Source: Neorhizobium huautlense (GTDB lineage: Bacteria > Pseudomonadota > Alphaproteobacteria > Rhizobiales > Rhizobiaceae). From it: 64,000 bases of DNA. The translations under genes and the position numbers were made by a program. The notes under the pieces were generated by a model that ran no database searches, was not told the DNA's origin, and saw only the letters and a list, made by a program, of their open reading frames with translations. Location of the stretch: NCBI RefSeq assembly GCF_030811685.1, contig NZ_JAUSRF010000003.1:248001-312000 (forward strand), given 5' to 3'. Shown piece by piece: positions 26,004 through 34,424 of this stretch; within the stretch, counting starts at the first letter, position 1; each line of letters opens with the position of its first letter.

Positions 26004-26675
26004 TCAGTTTTCCACCCAGCGGCGGCTTGATGCCATCAGATGCGCATGCATGGCAACCTGTGCGGCAAGCGGATCTTTCATCTCCAGTGCTGCCAGAATG
26101 GCCTCGTGCTCGCTGAGCGCGAATTGCCATGTCTCCGGGGTTTCGAAACGGCCGCGCATGTGGTCCGACATCGGGCTGTGCCTTTCATCGAACAGGCTGG
26201 CGACGATTTCATGAAGCACCGAATTGCCGACACTTTCGGCAATCACCAGATGAAACTGGCGATCCTGCTCCAGCGGTTTGCGCCCCTGCGTGATCTCGTC
26301 ACGCATTGCCGTCAGAATATCCCGCAGTGTTTTCAACGTCGCTTCGGGCATCGTCGCTGTGGCCTGCACGATGACCGCGCTTTCGATGACCGCGCGGGCC
26401 TGCATCAGTTCTGTCGGGCTTTCACCAAGCGAACGACCGGCTGTCGACGGCTTGGCCGCATTGAGCACGTAGACCCCGGATCCCATGCGGATCTCGATCG
26501 TGCCGTCGATTTCCAGAGCGATCAGTGCCTCGCGCAGTGAAGGGCGCGAAACACCCAGTTGCTGCGCCAGTTCACGCTCGGCCGGCAGGCGCGAGCCGGG
26601 CGGATATTGGCCGTTGACGATCAATTGGCGCACCTGATCGGCGATCTGCTGGTAGAGGCGGCGTGCATCGGTCAT
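26004..26675 (-). CDS. GntR family (FadR subfamily) regulator of the fucose-type sugar locus
   Basis: The protein (223 residues from the chosen ATG, or 229 from ATG 26693) has a winged helix (L-P-A-E-R-E-L-A-Q-Q-L-G-V-S-R-P-S-L-R-E-A) followed by an FCD effector domain with helical repeats. FCD domains bind metal and small organic acids. It is divergent from the sugar ABC importer genes, so it probably regulates them and the downstream oxidative pathway. A candidate operator lies at 26759-26773. Neither start has a strong ribosome-binding site. Confidence 0.85.
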   Translation of the reverse strand: MTDARRLYQQIADQVRQLIVNGQYPPGSRLPAERELAQQLGVSRPSLREALIALEIDGTIEIRMGSGVYVLNAAKPSTAGRSLGESPTELMQARAVIESAVIVQATATMPEATLKTLRDILTAMRDEITQGRKPLEQDRQFHLVIAESVGNSVLHEIVASLFDERHSPMSDHMRGRFETPETWQFALSEHEAILAALEMKDPLAAQVAMHAHLMASSRRWVEN

Positions 26676-26758
26676 CGTGGTCTGGCCAATCATCGGAAAA
26701 TACGGTCTGAAATTGAATAGATGACCAAAATTGGGAAAATGCAAGCCGGCGTGGAATA

Positions 26759-26773
26759 ATTGGCTTGACCAAT
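26759..26773. promoter_or_regulatory. Candidate GntR operator in the divergent sugar promoter region
   Basis: ATTGG-CTTGA-CCAAT is a perfect 5-5-5 inverted repeat with the T-G-G/C-C-A half-sites common for FadR-subfamily regulators. A related CCAA-AA-TTGG sequence lies upstream at about 26724-26733. The TTGACC inside the repeat could be a -35 element for the ABC importer, so binding would block transcription. The -10 element is not clear. Confidence 0.45.
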
Positions 26774-26839
26774 ATTATTTTCACGGCCTAGTTTGCCCAT
26801 CGAAAGCTCGGGAGGCTTTTGCGCGAGGAGGAGATCGCG

Positions 26840-28381
26840 ATGGGAGGAATGCCGGCAACGGCAGACACGATCGATGCGCGGCCGGTTCTGCTGAAGCTCG
26901 ACAATGTCTCGAAGGAATTTCCGGGCGTGAAGGCGCTGTCCGGCGTCAGCTTCGATCTGCGCGCCGGCGAGGTGCATGCGGTCTGTGGCGAAAACGGTGC
27001 CGGCAAATCGACGCTGATGAAGATCATCAGTGGTGTCTACCAGCCGAACGAGGGGTCGATCACCTTCAAGGGCGAACCGGTGCAGTTCGCTTCGACCTTA
27101 CAGTCGGAAGCCGCCGGCATTGCCATCATCCATCAGGAACTCAATCTCGTGCCGCACCTGACGGTGGCGGAAAACATCTATCTGGCGCGCGAGCCGCGCC
27201 GCGGCTGGCTGGTCGATCGAAAAAAACTGTTTGCCGATGCAAAACGGTGCCTTGATCGTCTCGGCGTCGATATCGACCCGAATGTGCAGGTTCGCACGCT
27301 GTCCGTCGCGCAGTGCCAGATGGTTGAGATCGCCAAGGCGCTGTCATTGGATGCGACCGTGCTGATCATGGACGAACCGACCTCCTCACTGACCGAGCAG
27401 GAGGCGCAGCTTCTCTTCAACGTCATCCGCGACCTGAAGCGGCAGGGCACCGGCATCATCTATATCTCGCACCGTCTCGACGAGATGGCGGAGATTGTCG
27501 ACCGGGTCACGGTGCTGCGCGATGGCCGCTATATTTCCACCGACGAATTTGCCGACCTCACCCTCGACGATATTGTTGCCCGTATGGTCGGCCGCTCGCT
27601 GGAGGACAAGTTTCCCGAGCCTACGCGCGTACCGGGACAGGATGTCATCTTCTCCGTTTCCGGTTTGACACGGGCGGGTGTGTTTTCCGATGTGAATTTC
27701 GAGATCCGTCGCGGTGAAATTTTGGGCTTTGCGGGGCTGATGGGGGCGGGCCGTACGGAAGTGGCGCGTGTCATTTTTGGTGCCGATCCGCTGGATGCCG
27801 GCACGATCATGCTCGATGGTGATACGCTCAAGATTACCGATCCGCGCAGCGCCATCGAAGCCGGTATTGCCTATCTCTCCGAAGACCGCAAGGCGCAGGG
27901 GCTGGCGGTGAAAATGCCGGTGGATGCCAATCTGGTGATGGCGCGCATGCCGGCGGTGAGCAATTCGGCAGGTGTCATCGATCGCAGAAAACACCGCGAG
28001 GCGAGCCAGCGTTACGTCGATTTGCTCAATATCCGCACGCCCGGCCTCAGCCAGCCGGTGCGGCTGCTTTCGGGCGGCAACCAGCAAAAGATCATCATCG
28101 GCAAATGGCTGTTTCGCGAGCCGCGCATCATGTTTTTCGATGAGCCGACACGCGGTATCGATGTCGGCGCGAAATTCGCGATCTACCAGATCATGGATGA
28201 GCTTGCCGCAAACGGCATCGGCATCGTGCTGATCAGCTCGGAACTGCCGGAAGTGCTCGGCATGTCGGATCGCGTCGCCGTGTTTCATGGCGGCCGCATC
28301 ACCGCGACGCTCACCACGCGCGACACCAATCAGGAAGAAATCATGCATTACGCATCCGGCAGTGGCCGGCGTGCGGACTAG
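26840..28381 (+). CDS. Sugar ABC importer ATPase, tandem-domain (RbsA/AraG type)
   Basis: The 513-residue protein has two nucleotide-binding domains. The first has Walker A G-E-N-G-A-G-K-S-T (about residue 45) and Walker B V-L-I-M-D-E-P-T-S-S-L. The second carries the degenerate Walker A G-L-M-G-A-G-R-T-E and signature L-S-G-G-N-Q-Q-K-I. This is the standard layout for monosaccharide importers. The ATG at 26840 follows a GGAGGAG ribosome-binding site; an in-frame TTG 21 bases upstream overlaps that site and is rejected. With the next two genes it forms a complete importer, probably for L-fucose or a related sugar given the downstream enzymes. Confidence 0.88.
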   Translation: MGGMPATADTIDARPVLLKLDNVSKEFPGVKALSGVSFDLRAGEVHAVCGENGAGKSTLMKIISGVYQPNEGSITFKGEPVQFASTLQSEAAGIAIIHQELNLVPHLTVAENIYLAREPRRGWLVDRKKLFADAKRCLDRLGVDIDPNVQVRTLSVAQCQMVEIAKALSLDATVLIMDEPTSSLTEQEAQLLFNVIRDLKRQGTGIIYISHRLDEMAEIVDRVTVLRDGRYISTDEFADLTLDDIVARMVGRSLEDKFPEPTRVPGQDVIFSVSGLTRAGVFSDVNFEIRRGEILGFAGLMGAGRTEVARVIFGADPLDAGTIMLDGDTLKITDPRSAIEAGIAYLSEDRKAQGLAVKMPVDANLVMARMPAVSNSAGVIDRRKHREASQRYVDLLNIRTPGLSQPVRLLSGGNQQKIIIGKWLFREPRIMFFDEPTRGIDVGAKFAIYQIMDELAANGIGIVLISSELPEVLGMSDRVAVFHGGRITATLTTRDTNQEEIMHYASGSGRRAD

Positions 28382-28392
28382 GGAGATGCGTT

Positions 28393-29451
28393 TTGGCCGA
28401 TATGACCACTGAAAAGCCGGCGCAGCCGCAATCTCAGCCACAGCCCCAAGCAAAGGGGCGTCGCCTCAGCGAACGCCAGAAGGACATTATCCAGAAATTT
28501 GCAGCACTCGGCAGTCTTGTCGTGCTGGCCGCGATCTTTTCGGCGACCAGCAGCGCCTTCATGACGGTCGGCAATGGCATGACGATTGCCTTGCAGGTGA
28601 CGTCGATTGCGCTTCTCGGCATTGGCGCGACCTATGTCATCATCACTGGCGGCATCGATCTGTCGGTCGGTTCGGTGCTGGCGCTGGCCGGTGTCGTTGC
28701 AGCCCTTGCGGTAAAGGAGTTGAACATGCCGATCTGGATCGGCATGTTGCTCGGCATTCTGACCGGTTCGGCCTGTGGCCTGATCAACGGCCTGATCATC
28801 ACGCAATTGCGGCTGCCGCCCTTCATTGCCACGCTCGGCATGATGCTGATCGCCCGTGGTGTCGCCTTGCAGATTACCGGCGCGCGCGCCGTGTCCGGTC
28901 TCGGCGAGAGCTTTGGCGAATTGGGCAACGGTTCGCTGTTTCGCATCGAAAGCATCGACGACATGGGCTTTCCGGTGGTGACCTTTCCCGGCATTCCCTA
29001 TCCGGTCGTGCTGATGATTGTCATCGGCATCGGTGCTGCCTTCGTTCTGAACCGCACGGTGCTTGGACGATATATTTATGCAGTCGGTTCGAATGCCGAT
29101 GCCGCACGTCTTTCCGGCGTCAACGTTTCGCGCGTGACGGTGTTTACCTATGTGGTGTCCGGGACGCTGGCGGGCCTCACCGGCTGCGTGCTGATGTCGC
29201 GCCTCGTCACCGCCCAGCCGAACGAAGGCGTGGCCTATGAACTCGATGCGATTGCCAGCGCCGTCATCGGCGGCACATCGCTGATCGGCGGCGTGGGCAC
29301 GATTTCCGGCACGGTCATCGGTGCCTTCGTGATCGGCATCCTGCGCAACGGCCTCAACATGAACGGCGTCTCCGCCTTCACCCAGCAGATCATCATCGGC
29401 CTCGTCATTCTGGTCACCGTGTGGATCGACCAGTTGCGCAACCGCCGTTGA
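28393..29451 (+). CDS. Sugar ABC importer permease (RbsC type)
   Basis: The 352-residue inner-membrane protein has a hydrophilic Q/P-rich N-terminus (about 30 residues) followed by eight to ten helices. It carries the family motifs G-G-I-D-L-S-V-G-S-V (about residue 92) and N-x-x-A-A-R-L-S-G-V-N. TTG at 28393 is chosen because a GGGAG ribosome-binding site lies at the right distance; ATG at 28402 is the alternative. Confidence 0.88.
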   Translation: MADMTTEKPAQPQSQPQPQAKGRRLSERQKDIIQKFAALGSLVVLAAIFSATSSAFMTVGNGMTIALQVTSIALLGIGATYVIITGGIDLSVGSVLALAGVVAALAVKELNMPIWIGMLLGILTGSACGLINGLIITQLRLPPFIATLGMMLIARGVALQITGARAVSGLGESFGELGNGSLFRIESIDDMGFPVVTFPGIPYPVVLMIVIGIGAAFVLNRTVLGRYIYAVGSNADAARLSGVNVSRVTVFTYVVSGTLAGLTGCVLMSRLVTAQPNEGVAYELDAIASAVIGGTSLIGGVGTISGTVIGAFVIGILRNGLNMNGVSAFTQQIIIGLVILVTVWIDQLRNRR

Positions 29452-29459
29452 GGAAGACG

Positions 29460-29510
29460 GAGCGGTTTGCCGCTCTCGGAAATGCCGCACGGGAAGGAGG
29501 GAGCCTTCCC
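29460..29510 (+). terminator. Paired hairpins between permease and binding-protein genes
   Basis: GAGCGG-TTTG-CCGCTC (29460-29475) and GGGAAGG-AGGGAG-CCTTCCC (29491-29510) are GC-rich stems without a clear T-run. They lie in the 104-base gap before the binding-protein gene. They may be weak terminators or RNase barriers that set a higher level of the binding protein. Confidence 0.4.
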
Positions 29511-29555
29511 CCGCAACGGCCCCGGCAGGGCCGGAACATAAGAGGAGGATGAAAC

Positions 29556-30500
29556 ATGCGTAAACTGACGATTGCCCTGATGGCCTCTGCCATCGCCTTT
29601 GCCGGTGCCACCGGCGCGTCTGCGGCCGAAATCGCCGTCATCGTGAAGACCGTCAATTCCACCTTCTGGCAGAATGTCCAGAAGGGTGCGGATGCGGCGA
29701 TTGCCACCGCCAAGGGTAAACACACCATGACTTTTCAGGGCCCGGCGGCTGAATCCGCCATCGCCGATGAGGTCAACATGGTGGAAAACGCCGTCAACCG
29801 TAAGGTCGGCGCGATCCTGCTGGCTCCGTCCGATCCGGATGCGCTCGTGCCTGCCGTGAAAAAGGCTTGGGAAGCCCGCATTCCGGTCGTCATCATCGAC
29901 AGCCAACTGGCCGATGGTGCGGACAAATATTACCAGTCCTTCCTCGCCACCGATAATCGCAAGGCCGGTGAACTGGCGGCGCAGGCGATGATCGACAAGG
30001 TCGGCACGACAGGCAAGATCGCCGTCATGTCCTATGTCGCCGGTGCAGGCTCCGAAATAGGCCGTGTCGGCGGCTTTACCGATTACATCAAGGCAAATTC
30101 CAAGCTGGAAATCGTCGGTCCGTATTATTCGCAGTCGCAGATGGCGACGGCGCTCAACCAGACCACCGACGTTTTGGCCGCCAACAGCGATCTCAAGGGC
30201 ATTTTCGGCGCCAATGAGCCGACCGCAATCGGCATGGGCCGCGCCATCAAGCAGGCGGGCAAGGCGGGCAAGGTTGTCGCCATCGGTTTCGACGGCAATC
30301 AGGATCTGCAGGAATTCGTCAAGGACGGCACGCTGCATGCGACCGTCGTGCAGGGGTCCTACCAGATGGGTGAAAAGGGTGTCGAAGCCCTCTTGCAGAT
30401 CCTCGACAAGCAGAAGGTCGAGAAGACAATCGATACCGGCGTCGTTGTCGTCACCAAGGACAATATAGACAAGCCGGAAGCCAAGAACGTTCTTTACTGA
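29556..30500 (+). CDS. Sugar ABC importer periplasmic binding protein (RbsB type)
   Basis: The 314-residue protein has a signal peptide (cleavage near A-S-A-A-E) and a two-lobe periplasmic-binding fold of the ribose/galactose group, with I-A-V-I-V-K-T-V-N-S-T-F-W at the first strand and G-F-D-G-N in the second lobe. AGGAGG precedes the ATG. It delivers sugar to the permease and ATPase encoded upstream. The ligand is inferred to be L-fucose, L-galactose or D-arabinose from the enzymes that follow. Confidence 0.88.
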   Translation: MRKLTIALMASAIAFAGATGASAAEIAVIVKTVNSTFWQNVQKGADAAIATAKGKHTMTFQGPAAESAIADEVNMVENAVNRKVGAILLAPSDPDALVPAVKKAWEARIPVVIIDSQLADGADKYYQSFLATDNRKAGELAAQAMIDKVGTTGKIAVMSYVAGAGSEIGRVGGFTDYIKANSKLEIVGPYYSQSQMATALNQTTDVLAANSDLKGIFGANEPTAIGMGRAIKQAGKAGKVVAIGFDGNQDLQEFVKDGTLHATVVQGSYQMGEKGVEALLQILDKQKVEKTIDTGVVVVTKDNIDKPEAKNVLY

Positions 30501-30511
30501 GCCAGATTTTT

Positions 30512-30538
30512 GACGCGCGGGCTTGTGGTCCGCGCGTC
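30512..30538 (+). terminator. Strong hairpin after the sugar-binding-protein gene
   Basis: GACGCGCGG and CCGCGCGTC are perfect 9-base complements separated by 9 bases, starting 12 bases after the stop codon. No T-run follows, so read-through into the enzyme genes is expected, with the hairpin protecting or attenuating the transcript. Confidence 0.5.
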
Positions 30539-30580
30539 TCATTCCACCGTGATCGGGCATGACGAGCAGGATTTGAGAAG

Positions 30581-31588
30581 ATGAAGGTTTCCGACAGGCG
30601 CAAGCTGCGCAACCGCGATGTCTCGTTTACGTTGATGGGCCTGGGCTGCGCCCAGATGGGTAATCTTTACCGGCTGACCAGCTATGCCGAATCGCTCTCC
30701 GCCTTCGATGCCGCCTGGGAGGCGGGCATCCGTTATTTCGATACGGCACCGTTCTACGGCTACACGCGTTCGGAACGCCGCCTCGGCACGATGCTCACCG
30801 ATCATGAGCGCACGAATTACCTTCTCAGCACCAAGGTCGGTCGCATCATGGTGCCGGACGAGACTGTTGGAGCGGAAGAGGATGCCTATGTGGCGCCGCT
30901 GCCTTTCCGCCCGACCTATGATTACAGCTATGATGCGATCATGCGCTCGTTCGAGGCGAGCCGTCAGCGGCTCGGCGTGTTTGCGCCGGATATTCTTTAT
31001 GTCCACGATATCGGCCGCGCCACCCATGGCGACCGGCACCAGCATTACTGGGACCAACTGACCAGGGGCGGTGGTTTCAAGGCGCTGGGTGAGTTGCGGT
31101 CGAGTGGGCTGGTGAAGGCTGTCGGTCTCGGCGTCAACGAGTGGCAGGCGGTGTCCGAGGCCATGGATGAATTCGATATCGATGTTTCCATGCTCGCCGG
31201 GCGTTACACGCTGCTGGAACATGAAAGTCTCGGCCTGCTCGACCGTTGCCAGCGCGAAGGTGTCGGCATCGTTGTCGCCGGTGCCTTCAATTCCGGCCTG
31301 CTCGCCGGCAACAAGAAGTTCAATTATGCCGAGGCGCCTGCCGATATTCTCGCCCGCGTCAACGAGATAGAAGCGGCCTGCGAGGCCGAAGGTGTTTCCA
31401 TGCAGGCGGCGGCGCTGGCATTCCCCATCCTGCATCCGGCCGTCGTCACCGTCGTTTCAGGCGCACGCAATGGCGAGCAGATGAAGGCCAATGTCGGCTG
31501 GTTCGAGCAGGGCATTCCGGCCTCCTTCTGGACGCGGTTGAAGGAAAAGGGCGTGATTTCCGCCGATGCGCCGATCGAGGGAGCATGA
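30581..31588 (+). CDS. Aldo/keto reductase, D-threo-aldose (L-fucose) 1-dehydrogenase type
   Basis: The 335-residue protein has the aldo-keto reductase catalytic set Asp54, Tyr59 (D-T-A-P-F-Y-G), Lys85 (S-T-K-V-G) and a His in Y-V-H-D-I-G. The subfamily oxidises sugars with the D-threo configuration (L-fucose, D-arabinose, L-galactose) at C1 to the lactone with NAD(P). It is the first enzyme gene after the importer and is followed 5 bases later by the lactonase gene. The subfamily also includes pyridoxal 4-dehydrogenase, but context favours the sugar enzyme. Confidence 0.82.
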   Translation: MKVSDRRKLRNRDVSFTLMGLGCAQMGNLYRLTSYAESLSAFDAAWEAGIRYFDTAPFYGYTRSERRLGTMLTDHERTNYLLSTKVGRIMVPDETVGAEEDAYVAPLPFRPTYDYSYDAIMRSFEASRQRLGVFAPDILYVHDIGRATHGDRHQHYWDQLTRGGGFKALGELRSSGLVKAVGLGVNEWQAVSEAMDEFDIDVSMLAGRYTLLEHESLGLLDRCQREGVGIVVAGAFNSGLLAGNKKFNYAEAPADILARVNEIEAACEAEGVSMQAAALAFPILHPAVVTVVSGARNGEQMKANVGWFEQGIPASFWTRLKEKGVISADAPIEGA

Positions 31589-31592
31589 CACC

Positions 31593-32405
31593 ATGGTCAT
31601 CGACGCGCACCAGCATTTCTGGCTGCTGAAGGATCGCAGTGGCGGCTGGCCTCCGCCGGATCTGGAAGCGATCTATCGCGACTTCCTGCCAACCGATTTC
31701 CTGCCGGAGATCAAAAAGGTGGGCGTGACCGGTACGGTTCTGGTGCAATCGATGCCGAGCGTCGAAGACACGCGTTTCATGCTGGGTCTGGCGCAAGAGA
31801 ACGATTTCATTCTCGGTGTGGTCGGCTGGGTGGATATGAAGGCTGCCGATGCGCCGGACGTGATCGCAGACCTTGCGAAGGCGAAAAAGCTGAAGGGCCT
31901 GCGACCTATGCTGCAGGATATTGCCGACGAAAACTGGATCGACGATCCGACACTCGAACCGGCCGTCGAGGCGATGATAGCCAACCATCTGGTGTTAGAT
32001 GCACTGGTTCTGGAGCCGCATTTGTCGGCGCTTCATGCCTTTGCCCGCCGCCATCCGAGCCTGCCGATCGTGATCGATCACGGTGCCAAGCCGCGCATCG
32101 CCAGCGGACATTTTACAGATTGGCGCCACGCGATGCTGCGGCTGGCGGAACTGGACAATGTGTCCTGCAAGCTTTCCGGCCTTCTGACCGAGGCGGGCGA
32201 TCAGGATCCGCGGGCGCTGCGGCCATATATCGAGACCATTCTGGAACTGTTCGGCTCGGAACGCGTGATCTGGGGCAGCGATTGGCCGGTCCTGCTTCTG
32301 GCAGGCTGTTACGGCAGCTGGTTCGCGCAATGCCGCGAGATCGTGCCGAAAGCCGATCACGACGCCGTCTTTGGCGGTAATGCCCGCCGTTTCTATCGAT
32401 TGTGA
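31593..32405 (+). CDS. Amidohydrolase-family lactonase, probable L-fucono-lactonase
   Basis: The 270-residue TIM-barrel protein begins M-V-I-D-A-H-Q-H-F-W and contains the later motifs V-I-D-H-G-A-K-P and W-G-S-D-W-P, as in COG3618 lactonases of fucose, rhamnose and galactarate pathways. It should open L-fuconolactone made by the preceding dehydrogenase. The ATG at 31593 is chosen since it starts the family N-terminus; an in-frame extension overlaps the dehydrogenase gene. Confidence 0.84.
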   Translation: MVIDAHQHFWLLKDRSGGWPPPDLEAIYRDFLPTDFLPEIKKVGVTGTVLVQSMPSVEDTRFMLGLAQENDFILGVVGWVDMKAADAPDVIADLAKAKKLKGLRPMLQDIADENWIDDPTLEPAVEAMIANHLVLDALVLEPHLSALHAFARRHPSLPIVIDHGAKPRIASGHFTDWRHAMLRLAELDNVSCKLSGLLTEAGDQDPRALRPYIETILELFGSERVIWGSDWPVLLLAGCYGSWFAQCREIVPKADHDAVFGGNARRFYRL

Positions 32406-32417
32406 GGACTTTTTCGA

Positions 32418-32747
32418 ATGCAGAGAATGGGAATGGTCATCGGCGTGCAGCCGGGCAAGGTCGAGACCTACAAGGAATTGCACGCCACTGTGTGGCCGGA
32501 AATTCTGGCACTGATTTCGAGCTGCAACATCAAGAATTACACGATTTTTCTGAAAGAGCCGGAAAACCTGCTGTTCGGTTACTGGGAATATCACGGCACG
32601 GATTTTGAGGCCGACATGGCAAAGATGGCGGCGAGCGAAAAGAACCAGGAATGGTGGTCGTTCTGCATTCCCTGCCAGAAACCGTTCGAAACCCGCAAAG
32701 AGGGTGAATGGTGGGCCATGATGGAAAACGTATTTCACCTCGATTGA
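32418..32747 (+). CDS. RhaM-type mutarotase, probable L-fucose mutarotase
   Basis: The 109-residue protein belongs to the RhaM/YiiL family of L-rhamnose mutarotases, which includes fucose-acting members; it interconverts sugar anomers. Conserved features are Y-K-E-L-H-x-x-V-W-P-E-I near residue 20, N-Y-T-I-F-L, and the W-W-x-x-C-x-P-C-Q-K-P segment. Its place within the fucose-type cluster suggests that it prepares the anomer used by the dehydrogenase. Confidence 0.85.
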   Translation: MQRMGMVIGVQPGKVETYKELHATVWPEILALISSCNIKNYTIFLKEPENLLFGYWEYHGTDFEADMAKMAASEKNQEWWSFCIPCQKPFETRKEGEWWAMMENVFHLD

Positions 32748-32760
32748 TAAGGATGACGAA

Positions 32761-33495
32761 ATGACCGGGAAAATTGAAGGAAAAACCGTCGTGGTGACCG
32801 CCGCAGGCCAGGGTATCGGCCGCGCCAGCGCGCTGGCTTTTGCCGCTGCGGGTGCAACGGTCTGGGCGACGGATATCAATAATGCGGCGCTTTCAACGCT
32901 CGATGGCGAGGCCAATATCCAGACGGCGCATCTCGACGTGCTCGACGCTGCCACTGTTGCGGCATTCTTCGAAAAGATCGGCGCCGTCGATGTTCTCTTT
33001 AATTGCGCAGGCTTCGTGCATGCCGGTTCTGTTCTGGATATGCCGGACAGCGATCTCGATTTCGCCTTCGATCTCAACGTTCGCGCCATGGTGCGCACCA
33101 TCAAGGCGGTACTGCCCGGCATGCTGGAGCGCGGCGACGGCACGATCATCAACATGGCCTCGATCGCTTCCAGCTCCAAGGGTGTGCCGAACCGTGCCGC
33201 CTACGGCATCACCAAGGCAGCCGTGATCGGGCTCACCAAATCCGTCGCTGCCGATTACGTGGCGCAGGGCATCCGTTGCAATGCCATTTGCCCCGGCACG
33301 GTGGAAAGCCCGTCTCTGGAAAGCCGCATGCGCGCGCAGGGCAATTACGAGGAAGCGCGCGCTGCCTTCATCGCCCGCCAGCCGATGGGTCGCCTCGGCA
33401 CACCGGAAGAGATTGCCGATCTCGCCGTCTATCTTGCAGGTGCGACCTACACGACCGGACAGGCCGTCGGTATCGACGGCGGCTGGGGTATCTGA
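32761..33495 (+). CDS. Short-chain dehydrogenase, probable 2-keto-3-deoxy-L-fuconate dehydrogenase
   Basis: The 244-residue SDR has the cofactor motif T-A-A-G-Q-G-I-G (about residues 12-19), N-C-A-G, catalytic Ser in S-I-A-S-S-S, and Y-G-I-T-K with catalytic Tyr and Lys. In the oxidative L-fucose pathway a close SDR oxidises 2-keto-3-deoxy-L-fuconate to the 2,4-diketo acid using NAD. It is directly followed by an FAH-family hydrolase, which supports this role. Some related SDRs act as L-fucose dehydrogenase. Confidence 0.82.
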   Translation: MTGKIEGKTVVVTAAGQGIGRASALAFAAAGATVWATDINNAALSTLDGEANIQTAHLDVLDAATVAAFFEKIGAVDVLFNCAGFVHAGSVLDMPDSDLDFAFDLNVRAMVRTIKAVLPGMLERGDGTIINMASIASSSKGVPNRAAYGITKAAVIGLTKSVAADYVAQGIRCNAICPGTVESPSLESRMRAQGNYEEARAAFIARQPMGRLGTPEEIADLAVYLAGATYTTGQAVGIDGGWGI

Positions 33496-33537
33496 TTTTC
33501 TAGCGAATGCCGACTTTGTACTGAAAGGAATGATGAC

Positions 33538-34383
33538 ATGAAGTTTCTCCGTTACGGCGCACCCGGTGCCGAAAAGCCCGCCATTCTCGATGCCGATGGC
33601 AAGATCCGCGATCTTTCCGCCCATGTTGCCGATCTTTCCGGCGCAGCCCTTGCGCCCGATGCACTGGCAAAGCTTGGTGCGATCGATGCAAAAAGCCTGC
33701 CGCTGGTGGACGGTGATCCGCGTCTCGGCCCCTGCGTTGCCGGCACCGGCAAATTCATCTGCATCGGCCTCAACTATTCCGACCACGCCGCAGAAACCGG
33801 CGCGACCGTGCCGCCGGAGCCGATCATCTTCATGAAGGCGTCTTCCGCCATCGTCGGCCCCAATGACAATGTTCTGATCCCGCGCGGCTCTGAGAAGACC
33901 GACTGGGAAGTCGAGCTCGCCGTCGTCATCGGCAAGACTGCAAAATATGTGACGGAAGCCGAAGCGCTGGATTATGTGGCCGGTTATTGCGTCACCAACG
34001 ACGTGTCCGAACGCGCCTTCCAGACGGAGCGTTCCGGCCAGTGGACCAAGGGCAAATCCTGCGACACTTTTGGCCCGATGGGCCCATGGCTGGTGACCAA
34101 GGATGAAGTGCCGGACCCGCAGAACCTCGGCATGTGGCTGAAGGTGAACGGCGAACAGCAGCAGGACGGTTCGTCGAAGACCATGGTTTATGGCGTTGCC
34201 TTCCTCGTGTCCTACCTGTCGCAGTTCATGTCACTGCATCCGGGCGATGTCATCTCCACCGGCACGCCTCCAGGCGTCGGCATGGGCCTGAAGCCGCCGC
34301 GTTACCTGAAGGACGGCGATGTCGTCGAACTCGGCATCGAAGGTCTCGGCACCCAGAAACAGACTTTTGTCGCCGACCGCTGA
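33538..34383 (+). CDS. FAH-family hydrolase, probable 2,4-diketo-3-deoxy-L-fuconate hydrolase
   Basis: The 281-residue protein has the fumarylacetoacetate hydrolase fold, with C-I-G-L-N-Y-S-D-H-A-A-E-T-G, the metal-binding D-W-E-V-E-L-A-V-V-I-G-K, and S-T-G-T-P-P-G-V-G near the C-terminus. In the pathway it splits the 2,4-diketo acid into pyruvate and L-lactate. Adjacent SDR and fuconate dehydratase genes support this assignment. Confidence 0.85.
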   Translation: MKFLRYGAPGAEKPAILDADGKIRDLSAHVADLSGAALAPDALAKLGAIDAKSLPLVDGDPRLGPCVAGTGKFICIGLNYSDHAAETGATVPPEPIIFMKASSAIVGPNDNVLIPRGSEKTDWEVELAVVIGKTAKYVTEAEALDYVAGYCVTNDVSERAFQTERSGQWTKGKSCDTFGPMGPWLVTKDEVPDPQNLGMWLKVNGEQQQDGSSKTMVYGVAFLVSYLSQFMSLHPGDVISTGTPPGVGMGLKPPRYLKDGDVVELGIEGLGTQKQTFVADR

Positions 34384-34424
34384 ACCAGCAAAAAACCTAT
34401 CATTCTGACAGACGAGGCCGCCTC